Origin: Acanthosepion pharaonis
Lineage: Eukaryota > Mollusca > Cephalopoda > Sepiida > Sepiidae
DNA length: 64,000 nt
Assembly (NCBI GenBank): GCA_903632075.3
Contig: CAHIKZ030001194.1
Span: 501,001-565,000, forward strand
Direction: 5' to 3'
Shown here: positions 11,851 to 22,821 of the stretch, piece after piece
Numbering within the stretch: the stretch's first letter is position 1
How the letters are laid out: each line of letters opens with the position of its first letter
Notes under the pieces: model-generated
Database searches by the model: none
Told to the model about the DNA's origin: nothing
What the model saw: only the letters and a program-made list of their open reading frames with translations
Program-made: the position numbers and the translations under genes

Positions 11851-12100
11851 ACATAGTGACGATTCAGAGATCGAAACCAGAACAGCTCCCTCAAAACGAA
11901 AACATGCTACCACAAACTCTGATAATCAGCGTTCAGAATCGGAGCGTCCCAATCCAAGAATGAGACGAAAACAATATGAGACGAAATACTTCTGTGTGAA
12001 TATTCTGGTAACATCTGAAAGCCCAGATCAGCTGCCACCAAGACGATCCCAGAGAATTGTCAAGAGACCTAGTCACCAGGATGATTTTGTGTCGGACTAG
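11825..12100 (+). pseudogene. C-terminal tail of gypsy pol
   Basis: A 91-codon frame, rich in Ser, Arg and Pro, ends with QLPPRRSQRIVKRP. This is a basic tail typical of the end of gypsy-type integrases (PxRRSxRxxKxP). It starts where the RT connection region stops, so the RNase H and integrase core have been deleted in between. Its position directly before the purine tract and 3' LTR fits the end of pol. Confidence 0.6.
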
Positions 12101-12122
12101 GAGAAAACAGAACCGGGGAGAC

Positions 12123-12263
12123 CGTGGTAAGACAACCCGATTACCCCCCCCCTGTCTTATAATTTGTATAAATAAGTTACACCGTCTTAGTCAAAACGAC
12201 TAGACTCTTCAGTTATGTTCAATAAAGGCACATTAAGCCGAACTAGACTCAGTTTTCATTACA
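12123..12263 (+). repeat. 3' LTR of the gypsy element
   Basis: Same structure as 9659-9799, with scattered substitutions and a C-run expansion near 12145. The first base is C instead of T. Directly followed by ACCAG, the right copy of the target duplication. Confidence 0.9.
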
Positions 12264-12268
12264 ACCAG

Positions 12269-12918
12269 GAAATTATTAATATATGAATTATCACAGAGAG
12301 GAAAATATCTAGAAATAAGTGAGAATTACAAAAACAAATCTCATAAGTCGGATGTAGAGTGAAATATAAATAAATATTGGAATTAAAAGAACAGTTGGCC
12401 TTGTGTCGTATATATTTATGCAATAACTATTTTCACATGGTTTGGGATGATAATTGGTTGGTGATGATCATAGCTTGAAATTGGCCTGATTTTGCTTTTG
12501 CAGTGAGAAAGTATTAGAAAAAAAGTGTCTAAAACATGGAAGTTTAGAAACTGTTACGTTTTTGAGTTGATAAACAGTGTATCTTATGATATTTGTGTAT
12601 TTTCGATTTTTATAAATGTAGTCAAAAATGTAAAGCAAAGCAAAACTCTCTGGATATAACTATTTAGATTTCATTCTTTTCTTCAATGTTATGTTATAAA
12701 AAATTATTTTCAGCCTAGACGTAGACATTCTGCAGATTTATGGGGAGGAATGGGCCATTTCTCTATCGAGCTGGTTAAATGGTAAGGGCGGATCTAACAC
12801 GCTTTAGCGATCATATCTTTTTCTATTGATGATTGCCTAAGATTATATGCATAAGTAAAGAAAATTAGAATACAAACTCATCGGAGCCGCACATCCATTA
12901 CACCGCTCGCGTGTCCAT
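12269..12918. other. AT-rich DNA, nothing recognised
   Basis: No coding block or repeat boundary. At about 12885-12918 lies the segment shared by the two 5S-derived copies. Confidence 0.4.
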
Positions 12919-13018
12919 GCTTAGAGCGCTTGGTATTCCTAAGTAGTTACCCATCACACACTACTCAACTTCGGTGATCGAAATCGAATCGATGTTTCAA
13001 TGTGATATGGCCGTAAGC
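12919..13018 (-). pseudogene. 5S-rRNA-derived SINE/pseudogene, copy 2
   Basis: On the minus strand it starts ACGGCCATATCACATTGAAA and continues with GATCACCGAAGTTGAG and GATGGGTAACTAC...GGAATACCAAG, which is 5S rRNA from near its 5' end to its 3' end. About 20 nt are missing in the middle. The downstream GCGGTGTAATGG segment is shared with copy 1. Substitutions in the internal control region make a functional 5S gene unlikely. Confidence 0.82.
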
Positions 13019-15109
13019 ATAAAAAATTGATTAAAAGCAAATGTACTTCGGTTATTTTTCTTAATTTATAAAAAAAAATGTCACTGTTCTACTAAAGACT
13101 AGGTTGGATTAAATAGTCAAGGATTTATTTCTCTTCAAACAATTATCCAATCAATTATTTAATCATTTCTCAAAATCGAAAAATTTAATTTTTCTATATC
13201 TTTATTGGGTTGTGAGTGAAATTCGCCAGTGAAAATAGAAAAAAAAAAAAAAAAAAAACTCCACCCACACTTTTTTAATTGCTGTTCATAAATTTTACAA
13301 GAATGAATTGACAGATTTCCTGGTTAAAAAGTCGTTACGTCCTTAGCCACTAAGTTCTCTTGAAGTTTTGATATTAGGCATTATTCATCTATACATGGAT
13401 CCTTAGAGATAAAATAACTTTTGACAGGAAATAGAGTAAGAAGGTATAATCTAATATCTGCCTTGGACAAATGTTTGAAATATCGAAATTAGGCTATAGC
13501 TCGTAAAGTAACTTGTTAGAGTAGACTTTGGGGTGGTGGGCAGAGTAACCTAATATTTAACAATTATTTTATGTTTGCATATATTTTAACAACTATCACA
13601 GTAATTGTCCAGGAGAAGCATTCATATATTAAATTTGATTTTTTTTTTTAACGAGTTTTTGAAATATTTTTTAGAAATGTATAACACTGTAGCGCAATCA
13701 AGGATTCTCGCACGTTTTTAATGTCTCTTCTTAATTTACATCTTCAATGGAAGGCTAAGATGAGTTGCATTGAAACGGAACAGGAAAAATGTGTGCCATT
13801 TACTTATTTGAAAGTGACAGTAGCATCTTATCTAAGACAAATTTGAACACGATTTGCTGATCAAATTGTCTCATCATATAAAATCGTCAATTATTTTTTT
13901 TCTAAATTCCATGTTTAAACGTTTCCTCGTCTACAGTTAAAAGAATGTGGACTTTCTACTATTGACGTGACGTAGAATTGAAGCAAAACTTGCGGACTGA
14001 CAAAAAAAAACTAGCTTAAGTTTGACAATGACGCAATCCTACACGATCCTTTACATTCAAACCTTGCGTCACTAAACAATGACCTCGATCTTCTGGCATA
14101 AATATTTGCTGTCGATTTCTGTAGGTGTCCAGGTGTCAGCTGGATGACCGACATTTCGTTTCAGTGGCATTAAGAAAAAGAAAACGGAGAGAGCGGGATG
14201 AGAATGAAAGAAGTTGGGTGAACGTAGAAATCCTTCCGTGTCACAGATAAAAATCACTACGCCTACGAGTGAAGAGGCCTAATGTTTTGACTTTTTTCTT
14301 CCGGATAATTTTTTGCCAGGCAACGAGTCAGTTGCTTTAGTGCAATTTGCATCACATACATTGATAAAATTCACTGAAATATTTTACATCGATCGACCGA
14401 ACATGTATTTTGCCTAACTGAAAGCAAAATGTTTTTAGAAATTTATAAAAAAATCTGGGAATTATCTGATTTAAATTAAATTTTCAACTTTTATGAATGA
14501 ATGAATTTTATACTGAATGAAAACTTGAAATATTTGTTTATTCCTCCTTTCAATATATAGTGAATACGTTTAATACTTGGCGTTGATAAGAACCTTTTAA
14601 AGTTTTATAAAGAAAAAAGTCCATGAAGATATTTCAGTAAGAAAATTATGCAGTAAACTGTAAACAGTAAGCTTCTTGAAAACTTGAATTATTTTTGTAA
14701 AGTTTCAAGACAATGAAACTAAATATTTTTACGGTGAGTTGGTGCTTACATCATTTTAAACATTTTGATTTGACAAGAAAAAGCATTATTTATTTTTGTG
14801 AAATTTACTTGTAATTTTTAAATGTGATTTTGAACTTCTTCCATTTGATTAGAAAATATTTTTTGTTCAAAGATGCTTGACGAATTGAAAAATGTAGTTT
14901 AATGTCATTTTCGAGTGAATTATTTTCCTTTTTACAGTTATTCTTTGTACGTAAGATTAAATAGAAAATAATTCTGACATCAAAAAGTGAAAAAATAAAA
15001 AACGCAATAGGTAAAATTTAACTTCATTTTTTTAATCATTTAAATATTTTTATATTACTATTATAAAAATACACATTTTCATTAGAAAATGTTTCATAAA
15101 AGCAAAATT
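13019..15109. other. AT-rich DNA, nothing recognised
   Basis: Contains an A-run at 13240-13258 and T-runs. The 61-codon minus ORF at 14072-14257 has no recognisable content. Confidence 0.4.
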
Positions 15110-15830
15110 ATAGGAATTTGGAACGTAAGGACGCTACATCAATGTGACCATCTTGAAAATATAGCAAGAAATTAATCGATTGTCAACACTTTAAGCGTAT
15201 GTAAAACTAGGTGGGAAAGTAATGTGGATTTCATAAATTGGACCAAAACGCAGGCAGGGAGAAAAATTGAAGACGTGTAGGTAATATTAGACAATGATAT
15301 GAAGAAATGTGTTCTGGGATACTGTCATTTCTCGGACAGAATTATCATAGTTTAACTGAAAGGGAATCTCTTGAACATAGCTATTATTTATACGCACTGA
15401 CAGCAATAAGCCCTGTGGAAGATATTGATAACTTTTACTGTTCACTGGACAATGCCAAGACGCACTTGTAAAACACAGGAAATCTATCTTTATGGGAAAC
15501 CTGAATGTCAAGTTTGGAAAAGAACGAGAAGTTGAAATTGTTGGAAAGTTGCAAATAGGAACTCGAAACGAGCTGGACTAAAATGGTTTCAGCAGTGCAG
15601 AGCAAATGATCAAATAATTTCCAACACCTGCTTTTTCGGAGCATCCTAGACGCCCGTGGGCGCAGAGAAGCCCGGGAGAAAGCACGAAGATCCCAACTGA
15701 TTACGTAACTTCTAGGTTCAGAAACAGTTTTACACTGTAAAACATACCCAAGTGCCAACTGCAGGAGCGATCATCTTCCAGTCGTGTGCTACGCTAGAGT
15801 AAAATTACGGAAATAAAGACTAAAGTAACA
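15110..15830 (+). pseudogene. LINE APE-type endonuclease relic
   Basis: Frames read in order IGIWNVRTLHQ (the start of the endonuclease), DMKKCVLGYCHFSDRIIIV, LNIAIIYTH, FTVHWTMP, an MG-NLN-K block in another frame (GNLNVKFGKERE), and RANDQIISNTCFF followed by a DH-PVVCYARVK-like end. This order matches the N-terminal endonuclease of the RTE/craniofacial-type LINEs common in invertebrates, whose RT relics also occur at 41440-42360 and 50560-51430. The endonuclease nicks target DNA for target-primed reverse transcription. Stops and frame changes throughout; no RT follows. Confidence 0.65.
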
Positions 15831-16330
15831 CATAAACTGCAATACGACAGACTCCTCAATGATCCAAGTGGCAAAGAGTAAAAATACAGAAAAGCTTTAG
15901 AATTGACCTAATTTCAAATTCATTGATTGTTGAAATCTTCTAACTCATCAGCATCTGTCATAAACACTTATTTTTCATAGTAGAACAGATTAACGAATCT
16001 TCAGAATTACTCTTTAATGGTGCAATTGTTTCAGAATAAATTAGAATAACAAAGATGAAATTGTTCAATATTTCGATGGGAAAAGGCTGTAATAATTAAT
16101 AAACGATTTTTGGATTTGAAATTTAAGTCTGCTGGTAGGATACTTGCCCCAATTCATTTTCATTCATGAGGACTTAGTCCTTGCTGACGCATTTTGTCAT
16201 TCGACTTTATCAAGCCAAATTATAAAAAAGAAATGTTACTAATATCAAAAAGGAGGCTAGAGAAGTGTCTTTTAAAATGTTTGAATTTCGTGTAAATACA
16301 TAGCATATCGCTTTTGTTTATCATCACTTG
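15831..16330. other. Probable tail of the LINE relic, then unassigned DNA
   Basis: The first 60 bases continue the degraded LINE frame. Nothing is recognised beyond that. Confidence 0.3.
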
Positions 16331-16371
16331 CCTTGATAAAGTTGGATGACGAAACGCGTCGGAAAGGTCTA
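16331..16371 (+). ncRNA. Weak hammerhead-like / Penelope-type terminal motif
   Basis: CCTTGATAAAG...GACGAAACGCGTCGGAA has the spacing of a hammerhead with a palindromic stem III (ACGCGT) after GAAA, but the first core box is CTTGATA instead of CTGANGA. It is followed within a few bases by a (CA)n/(TA)n tract, as for the better hammerhead copies in this window. Confidence 0.3.
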
Positions 16372-16373
16372 AG

Positions 16374-16643
16374 TACACACACACGCACACACAAACACAC
16401 ACACACATATATGTATATATATTTTACATATAATATATAATATATATAATATATTTGTAATATATATATATTATATATTTATTATATATATTATGTTATA
16501 TAGATTATACATAATTTGTAATATATATATATATATATATTACATTATTTGTAATATATATATATATATATTTATTATATATATATATATATTATTTTAT
16601 ATATATTATATATATATTTATTGTATATATATTTATTATATTT

Positions 16644-16679
<36 letters not shown>

Positions 16680-16720
16680 GTATGTTGTATAAATATAATA
16701 TATATAAATATTCTGTATCA
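16374..16720. repeat. (CA)n followed by a long (TA)-rich tract
   Basis: CA repeats to about 16407, then some 300 bases of TATATA, ATTATA and related units. ORFs here are pure Tyr/Ile translations and not genes. Confidence 0.95.
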
Positions 16721-17957
16721 AAGTAAATGTGATTGGTTTATTTGCAACAAGTTTATTAATATTTTAATTCCAGTCTGCCAAAAAACTTTGAAAGTGGTTG
16801 TAATTCATTTAGTAAAGGTTTTTCTTAACATATATATATATATATATTAATTAAGATCTGTTGAACATCTGGAAAAAAAAAAACAATTATTTAAAATATT
16901 ACCTTAGGTGTTCACTTTTTGCATTGCACTATATAGTATTTTTACTGTTTATATATATATATATATATAAAACACTTGAAAAGCGGATATGAACCACGAA
17001 ACTGCGTAGTCAGGAGAATAATAATAATTCAAATACGAATGTATTAATTTACAGTAAATATATTGTGACGTAGCTACGATTTCATTAACCATATAGGCGT
17101 AAGGCAAAAAACACCCCCAAAGAAAAATCCCAAATTCTCGTCAAAATTTAGATATAAAAAAAAAGATAAAATAAATGTTTTCAATTTGCGAGCCATACGC
17201 TCCTCTTCTCTTCACAATTTGTTTCCCTCTTTACCTTCTCTTTAACCCACAAGCAACTTTGAAGCGACTTGACCCGAGAATGATCTGGTTTCAAAATCCC
17301 ACGACCATCAGGCGTGCATTCCAGGCACTTCTACTGCGCTTCACGTGATCAGACTCTACTGATTGAAATTTTGGACATCACGCAAAACACTTCGTGATTT
17401 GCGCCCCATCCTCCTGCGTACCCGGTCAAGGACGAATGGAACCCATGTGACTATCTTTTGGACAGCAAAAATCTAAAAAAAAGGTTTTCACTTTCCATCT
17501 GACCAGTGTCAGATGAACATTGCTAGGCGAATCGTCCGGATTGCAAATGGACTGCCCACTGAAATGAAGAAGACAGCAGACTAGAGAACGAAAAGACTGC
17601 TACGAAACTGAATCGACCAACGAAACGCCTGTACGAAATGCTGTGGAACCCCGACCATTTCCGAAAGCAAAGGAACCCAGGAAAATTGCCGGCCACCAAA
17701 ATATTGCATAAGATATCTCGCTTCGGCACCTTCTGTTCTTTCATTATCCCTTTCCCCTTTGTTAAATGAATCTCCTTTCTCTTTCTTTATCTGTTTATGT
17801 ATTTATAAATAAATGTTTTATTTTGAAATCCATCGTCTTGCGTCTGTTCTTCGTTGATTTCCTTTGTGTCGCTTCCATTCTTGAGTGAAGACCGAGATAA
17901 GATCCCACGTTTTCCTTTTTTTTAAACCCGTGGTTCACCTATATGCTTGAAAGTTCG

Positions 17958-17958
<1 letters not shown>
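16721..17958. other. Unassigned DNA with a possible old repeat 3' end
   Basis: Small TA tracts at 16832-16848 and 16951-16968. Between 17160 and 17830 the composition is more balanced and ends in an AATAAA-type signal (about 17807), which could be the 3' part of an unrecognised repeat. The 73-codon minus ORF at 17523-17744 has no recognisable domain. Confidence 0.3.
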
Positions 17959-18025
<67 letters not shown>

Positions 18026-18026
18026 A

Positions 18027-18062
<36 letters not shown>
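17959..18062. repeat. (TA)n(TG)n(TA)n microsatellite
   Basis: A TA tract, then TG repeats, then TA repeats, uninterrupted apart from the changes of unit. Confidence 0.95.
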
Positions 18063-18066
<4 letters not shown>

Positions 18067-21000
18067 ACACAAACTCTTATTTTCTATGCTTCATCCCCAT
18101 TCTGTAATCGTTTCTGAGTATCATTTTCTTTGAAGTATAACCTTAAGATATTATGCAGAATATACTTTTTCATATATTGTCATAGCAGTCTTAACATAGA
18201 CAAATGGCACGATATATATAAGTTTGGACTCGTGCCTTCTTGGTAAATTGACATCTAGTTTTTTTTTATATCACTGCCTCGCTTTATATAACTTTTTACA
18301 ATCTGATTGTAAAACCTCAGAAATATCTTTGTTCGATTTTTATAGATGTATCTTTTAACTTTTGTTTTATGCATTTATTGGCTTCTTCGTACTGTTTTTA
18401 AAAACTGCAAATATATTCACTCTTTTTAGAAAAAATAAAACGGAATTAACAATTTCATTAATTTCCTCGTGTATGATGCTAATTAGCAAAATACCAATAA
18501 ATCGGATACATTGGAATTTTTGAATTGCTACACACGACGATACCTGTAGAGAAGATGAGATCTTTTTCTAAAAATGTTGGCTTAATTTACTGATGAAATT
18601 TGAGCGGTTTCAATTTTTGGAAACACTTGGAAATTTCGGATGTTTCTCCTACCATTGAAGATGGTTAATAAGATCCGCAGTCGCAGCTCGGCTCAGATAG
18701 TAATGAAAAGGTAGATAACACTCAGATATGAAATTTATAATGAGATGCTAATATATGCCAAATTTTACTTCAGTCATATACAAGGTTTACATATTATTCG
18801 GTTACATGATCTCACAAACGACATTTGTTGAAACGTACATTTAAGATCTACTATATTTGCTCGTGTTTTTGTATGCATGCAAGCGCTTCTCGATAAACAC
18901 TGGTAGAGCTGAAAGTGATCCCTATGGCGGTGAGGAAACCAGTTAAATATGTTTTAAGGATAAAATTAACCAAATGGATAATGATGACGGAAAGGGAAAT
19001 GATCTTGTAATTAGATTTTCTTTGAATGAAAAAGATTTTTCATTTTTTTAATATTTACTAATATGAAAATCATATAGAAATAAAACCCTCTCGATATTAG
19101 TTATATTAGTTAGTTTTATATTTGTCGAAAATCACATGACTCCACGTGGAAGTAGATGAAAATGTCAATTCTTTTGATTTGAAAAGTTTTTAAAAATTAT
19201 TATCTTACTCTAATTGTGCACTTCTAAGTTTTTAGTTTCGATTTATAAGAAATACAATTTAATTTTTTAAGGAAATATTGTTTCACAGATTCTATATTGA
19301 ATTTATTTCTTTGGGCTTTTGCTCAAATCCAAGAGAGATTAGTGAATTCCGCATCGTTGAAAAATCTTAAATAGGTGTCGTCAAAAAGGATAATTAAAAG
19401 TCACGCATTTGTGAAACACAGGAACCTGACTGTGGAGATAAACGGAGGCAAATATTCTTAAAGTGGAAGAAAAACAATAGACATAAAATAAAAAGCGGGG
19501 GTGAGATAGAAATCAAAGATGGATTAACAGGAAATAAAAAAAAACAAAAAAACAAAAAACCCCAGGAATTCGTGAATGACAGAAAACCAACCAAAATAAG
19601 AATGAAAAATCAATGGAACTCAAGAATTTTATACACTGTGTGAGAAAGTGGGAGGAGGAATGGAGGGAGTTAAGGAGGGGATATTTTGTTTTACTAACAT
19701 GCCCATGGAAAATGAATCTAAGAATTAAAAATTTATAAAAATCATTTTCATATTTAAAGTTAATTATCAAATTCAATTATTTTTTTGGATCAACTTATTT
19801 CCTATTTAGGAACGTACATTTTGCTGATGCTAATATTTTTAAGATGTCTACATGCCTCAAATTATAACCGAGGTCGACGAAAGCAAGACGCAAATTAATT
19901 GTCGCCTAACTTCAGGATATGCATACATATGCGCGCATGTGCTATAGATATGCACATGTGAGGGTTGTATTTTAATATGCAAATTAATGCGTTCTTTAAA
20001 ATAAAATTGATATTAACCAAATGATGTTTAAAAAGCGTTCAAGATACGCTTATATATCAGAAATATATCGTACGAGTTTCAGCACAAAATTTCTCCGTAT
20101 TAAAAAATATTTGTGAATTATTTGTGGGTGTCTGGTGTTATTATCGAAACTAAGTGTAGCATTAAATTATTTAATATATTCCTTTTTTTCATACTGGCAT
20201 GGGAAATGTTGCTGTGGTTTCTTTTACTGTGTGGAGTTTCCAGCCCCATATTTAACCGTTCTGAATTCATTTTCAATTATCAAATAGATAGCTTTACTAT
20301 TTAGCCCATACCTGAGATGAAATGGATTCATACCTTTCCAAAGATTATAGAGGATATAGAATATCAAAGAACTAATATTAGCATAACTGATATTAGCTTT
20401 AACGTTACTTGTATTGGTTTTTATTGCTTCACAAATATCTTATTTGCTTGAATATTGTATTGAATTCTCATATGCCACTCTTTTAATGAAACACGATTTA
20501 TTTCTAGAAAAGCTGTGGACATTCCACTAATTTTGGGTTCTTTGAAACTTTTTAGGGATGACAATCAGTTTTGCAGAAAATGGAGAATTATCTTGCATGA
20601 TGTTACAGTGGTTGAAATGGAAAATAATAAAATGTACTTCCCAGCATAGGGATTGTGCTTATAATCTTCAGTTAACCAGATAGACATGAGCTTTTAATGG
20701 AGATGTCACCATTGTTGACTGGAATCGGTTTACTCAGTGGAGCTCTATAAAAGCCAAGGTTTTTTTCACTTTGGTCAATTGTGTGTTAGAAACTCATTGA
20801 GAAAATGTGGTATTATAGTATTTGGTTAGACTGCGCAGATGTGTTTTGGTGAAAGTATTCGAGTGGATGTGTCAGTGATTGTGGCTAGCTAAGTTAGTGA
20901 TAGGACAAGTATTGACCAGTCTCGCTACTCTTTCCCCATTTTACCTTTGTAGCAGATTTATACTTTGAAGTACTATATATTTTTATATTGCCTCGAGAAC

Positions 21001-21169
21001 CTTTGGTCACTGAGCTATACTATCAATAACTATATTGTTTATAAACAACCCTTTAGCTGCTTAATAAAAATCTCACACCGCCAAATACGTTCTCTAGTAA
21101 GAAATTCAGATGACGTATTTATCATTTAATTATATCTTCAATGTTAGATATTAATTTTAATTATGCAAG
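18063..21169. other. AT-rich DNA; possible LTR-like segment near its end
   Basis: No coding block recognised. At 20744-20751 there is TATAAAAG, and at 21063 an AATAAAAATCTCAC, with the intervening 300 bases of mixed composition. That is compatible with an LTR U3-R-U5, but neither TG/CA ends nor target duplication were found. The 19394-19776 minus ORFs are translations of A-rich sequence. Confidence 0.25.
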
Positions 21170-21192
21170 TTATATATATATATATATATATA
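21170..21192. repeat. Short (TA)n microsatellite
   Basis: About 11 TA units in otherwise ordinary AT-rich DNA. Confidence 0.9.
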
Positions 21193-21417
21193 TGGTTCAT
21201 ATAGAATTAGTATTTGTTGCAAGACATATGAAAGTTCACATTAATGTTTTCATTCACATACGTATGTATTCATATATATATACACACATAATTTTCCAAA
21301 AAATATTTACATTTATTTTGTACTAGTAGTAGAGCAAAACTTATAGGGGAATGTAACAATAAGAGATAGATAGTATATCGACCATCATAAAGACTGAAAA
21401 ATAAAATTGACAAAGAT

Positions 21418-21624
21418 TAAGGTTGACGGACACGCATGTCTTTATTTTTTTAGGAATTGGTCAAACCCAAATTCAAACAAAACATTGTTTACAATCATTA
21501 TGAGTCTATCGATTGGTGAATAGAATTTTATTATTAAACAATTGTCTTGTAAATCTTTTTTTAAGCATTTTTGAATGTAAAAATAAAGAAAACAGTGTGC
21601 AAGACAATAAGAAACACTACATGC

Positions 21625-21661
<37 letters not shown>

Positions 21662-21697
21662 TTTTTTTATTTGAAATCTGTTTGAAAAATGTAGGTA
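21418..21697 (+). repeat. Dispersed repeat R1, left copy
   Basis: Shares an extended match with 36876-37147 in the same orientation: GGTTGACGGACAC, AATTGGTCAAACCCAAA, ACAATTGTCTTGTAAAT, GTGTGCAAGACAATAAGAAA and GAAAAATGTA in order. Contains an A-run (21625-21658). The two copies flank the 14.7-kb LTR/LINE composite. Function unknown. Confidence 0.8.
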
Positions 21698-21834
21698 GCC
21701 TTTCTGTAATCTTTTCGTTTTACAATTTATGATTTTTACTTATTGAATACAGTAAAAAAAATTGTATATTTTGCTTGTGGTGATTCATAATTAGAATTCT
21801 GATTTGAATATATTTTCCATTCGTTGTTTCTAAT

Positions 21835-22039
21835 TGTTGAGATATTGTGAGTTTCCCGCGTGTCGGTGTATGAATCAAGACAAACACAGCTGTAGAGGAA
21901 AATACTGGTATATTCATAAAAGCAATTAACAATAGAGTGATTAGTAGAACGAAGGTTGGTTAGTACGAAACAATATCCAAAGTCTATAGTCCAACGGTAT
22001 GTACCGGGTAAGCTTATCTGGACTGCTAACGCTGACTCT
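21835..22039 (-). repeat. 3' part of an LTR split by the LINE insertions
   Basis: On the minus strand the sequence runs from GAGAGTCAGCG to an end at CTCAACA (21835), followed by ATTAG. The matching 5' part is at 36469-36547 and starts TGTTGGGG after ATTAC. The combined length, about 290-300 bp, TG...CA ends, TATA box and a TTGGACTAT block resemble the two solo LTRs at 29-349 and 40453-40761. The flanking 5-mers agree at four of five positions. Confidence 0.55.
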
Positions 22040-22052
22040 CTCTCTCTGACGC
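22040..22052 (-). repeat. 13-mer at the 3' edge of LINE A
   Basis: GCGTCAGAGAGAG on the minus strand. The identical 13-mer occurs at 29421-29433 (LINE B/LINE A junction) and 36456-36468 (5' edge of LINE B). It is probably the target sequence or its duplication. Confidence 0.8.
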
Positions 22053-22821
22053 TCATTATTTATTTGCATTAAAACATACAAAATGCGGCACAAAGGCCAA
22101 AAAAGGGGATGGGGAAAATGACGGTCATCACTAGTCTTAAAATAAAACTTAGTTAGCCACAATCACTGACCCTAAACATACTAAACAATATTCCAATCAC
22201 CAAAACAACACATTTATCCATACCTTTCTTACTACATCCACCAAAATGCCTCTATTTCTCAATGAAAATCCAAAATAGTCCCCTTATGTACAAATATTGT
22301 TCGTGGGGGAGGGTCATAAAAACAACAATTTTTAAAAATCCCCAAAATGAATATTTACAATATGTGAAAAATATTTACAAGAAACTAAACAAAATTAGTG
22401 TTAGTAATAAAACCCCCCACAAACTTTGAATGTGGTAGAAATATCAGTTAACCGGACGAAATCGATGCGGGACTAAGAAAATAAGGACACATTCATTCCA
22501 ACAAGCATTCACACAAACACTCACTCATTCATACACAACAACAAATACGAAAAACACACACACGAAACGAAAGGCGCCCCATCCACCAGAGAACTGACAT
22601 CACTGACCACCTAAACGAGGGGGATGGGGAGTTAAACTAAAGGAAAAAATAGGGACAGAAATAAAAGGGACCAATGAGCAAACACACCTAGCTAAGTTTA
22701 CCGGAAAAAAAAAAAAAAAGAAAAAAAAAAAACTAAAAACGAAAAAAATAAAAAACCTAGTCTAGCCTAATATCTGGGATGGTTTGCCCATGTTCAACCC
22801 AGGAAAACAATATCCTGATAC
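22053..22821 (-). other. 3' untranslated region of LINE A
   Basis: Alignable by eye with 29434-30194 across its whole length (for example CATACAAAATGCGGCACAA and AACCGGACGAAA shared on the plus strand). Contains A-runs at 22706-22731. Ends with an AATAAAT signal adjacent to the 13-mer. Confidence 0.8.

Larger units (their letters stand above)
9659..12263 (+). mobile_element. Ty3/gypsy-type LTR retrotransposon, internally deleted
   Basis: A 2.6-kb element has two nearly identical 141-bp LTRs (9659-9799 and 12123-12263). It is flanked by a perfect 5-bp target duplication, ACCAG (9654-9658 and 12264-12268). The order inside is gag, aspartic protease (DTGSS), RT, connection region and C-terminal tail of pol. 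RNase H and nearly all of integrase are missing. A purine-rich tract (GGAGAAAACAGAACCGGGGA) directly precedes the 3' LTR. A primer-binding site is not obvious. Multiple stops and frameshifts make it non-autonomous. Pol order (PR-RT) and motif style support gypsy rather than copia. Confidence 0.88.

Noticed and set aside
9494..13018. Functional 5S rRNA genes
   Set aside because: Both copies lack parts of the 5S sequence and carry mutations in the internal control region.
17277..17320. GGTTTCAAAATCCC as a tRNA B box of a SINE
   Set aside because: No A box at the proper distance and no tail; too weak to call.
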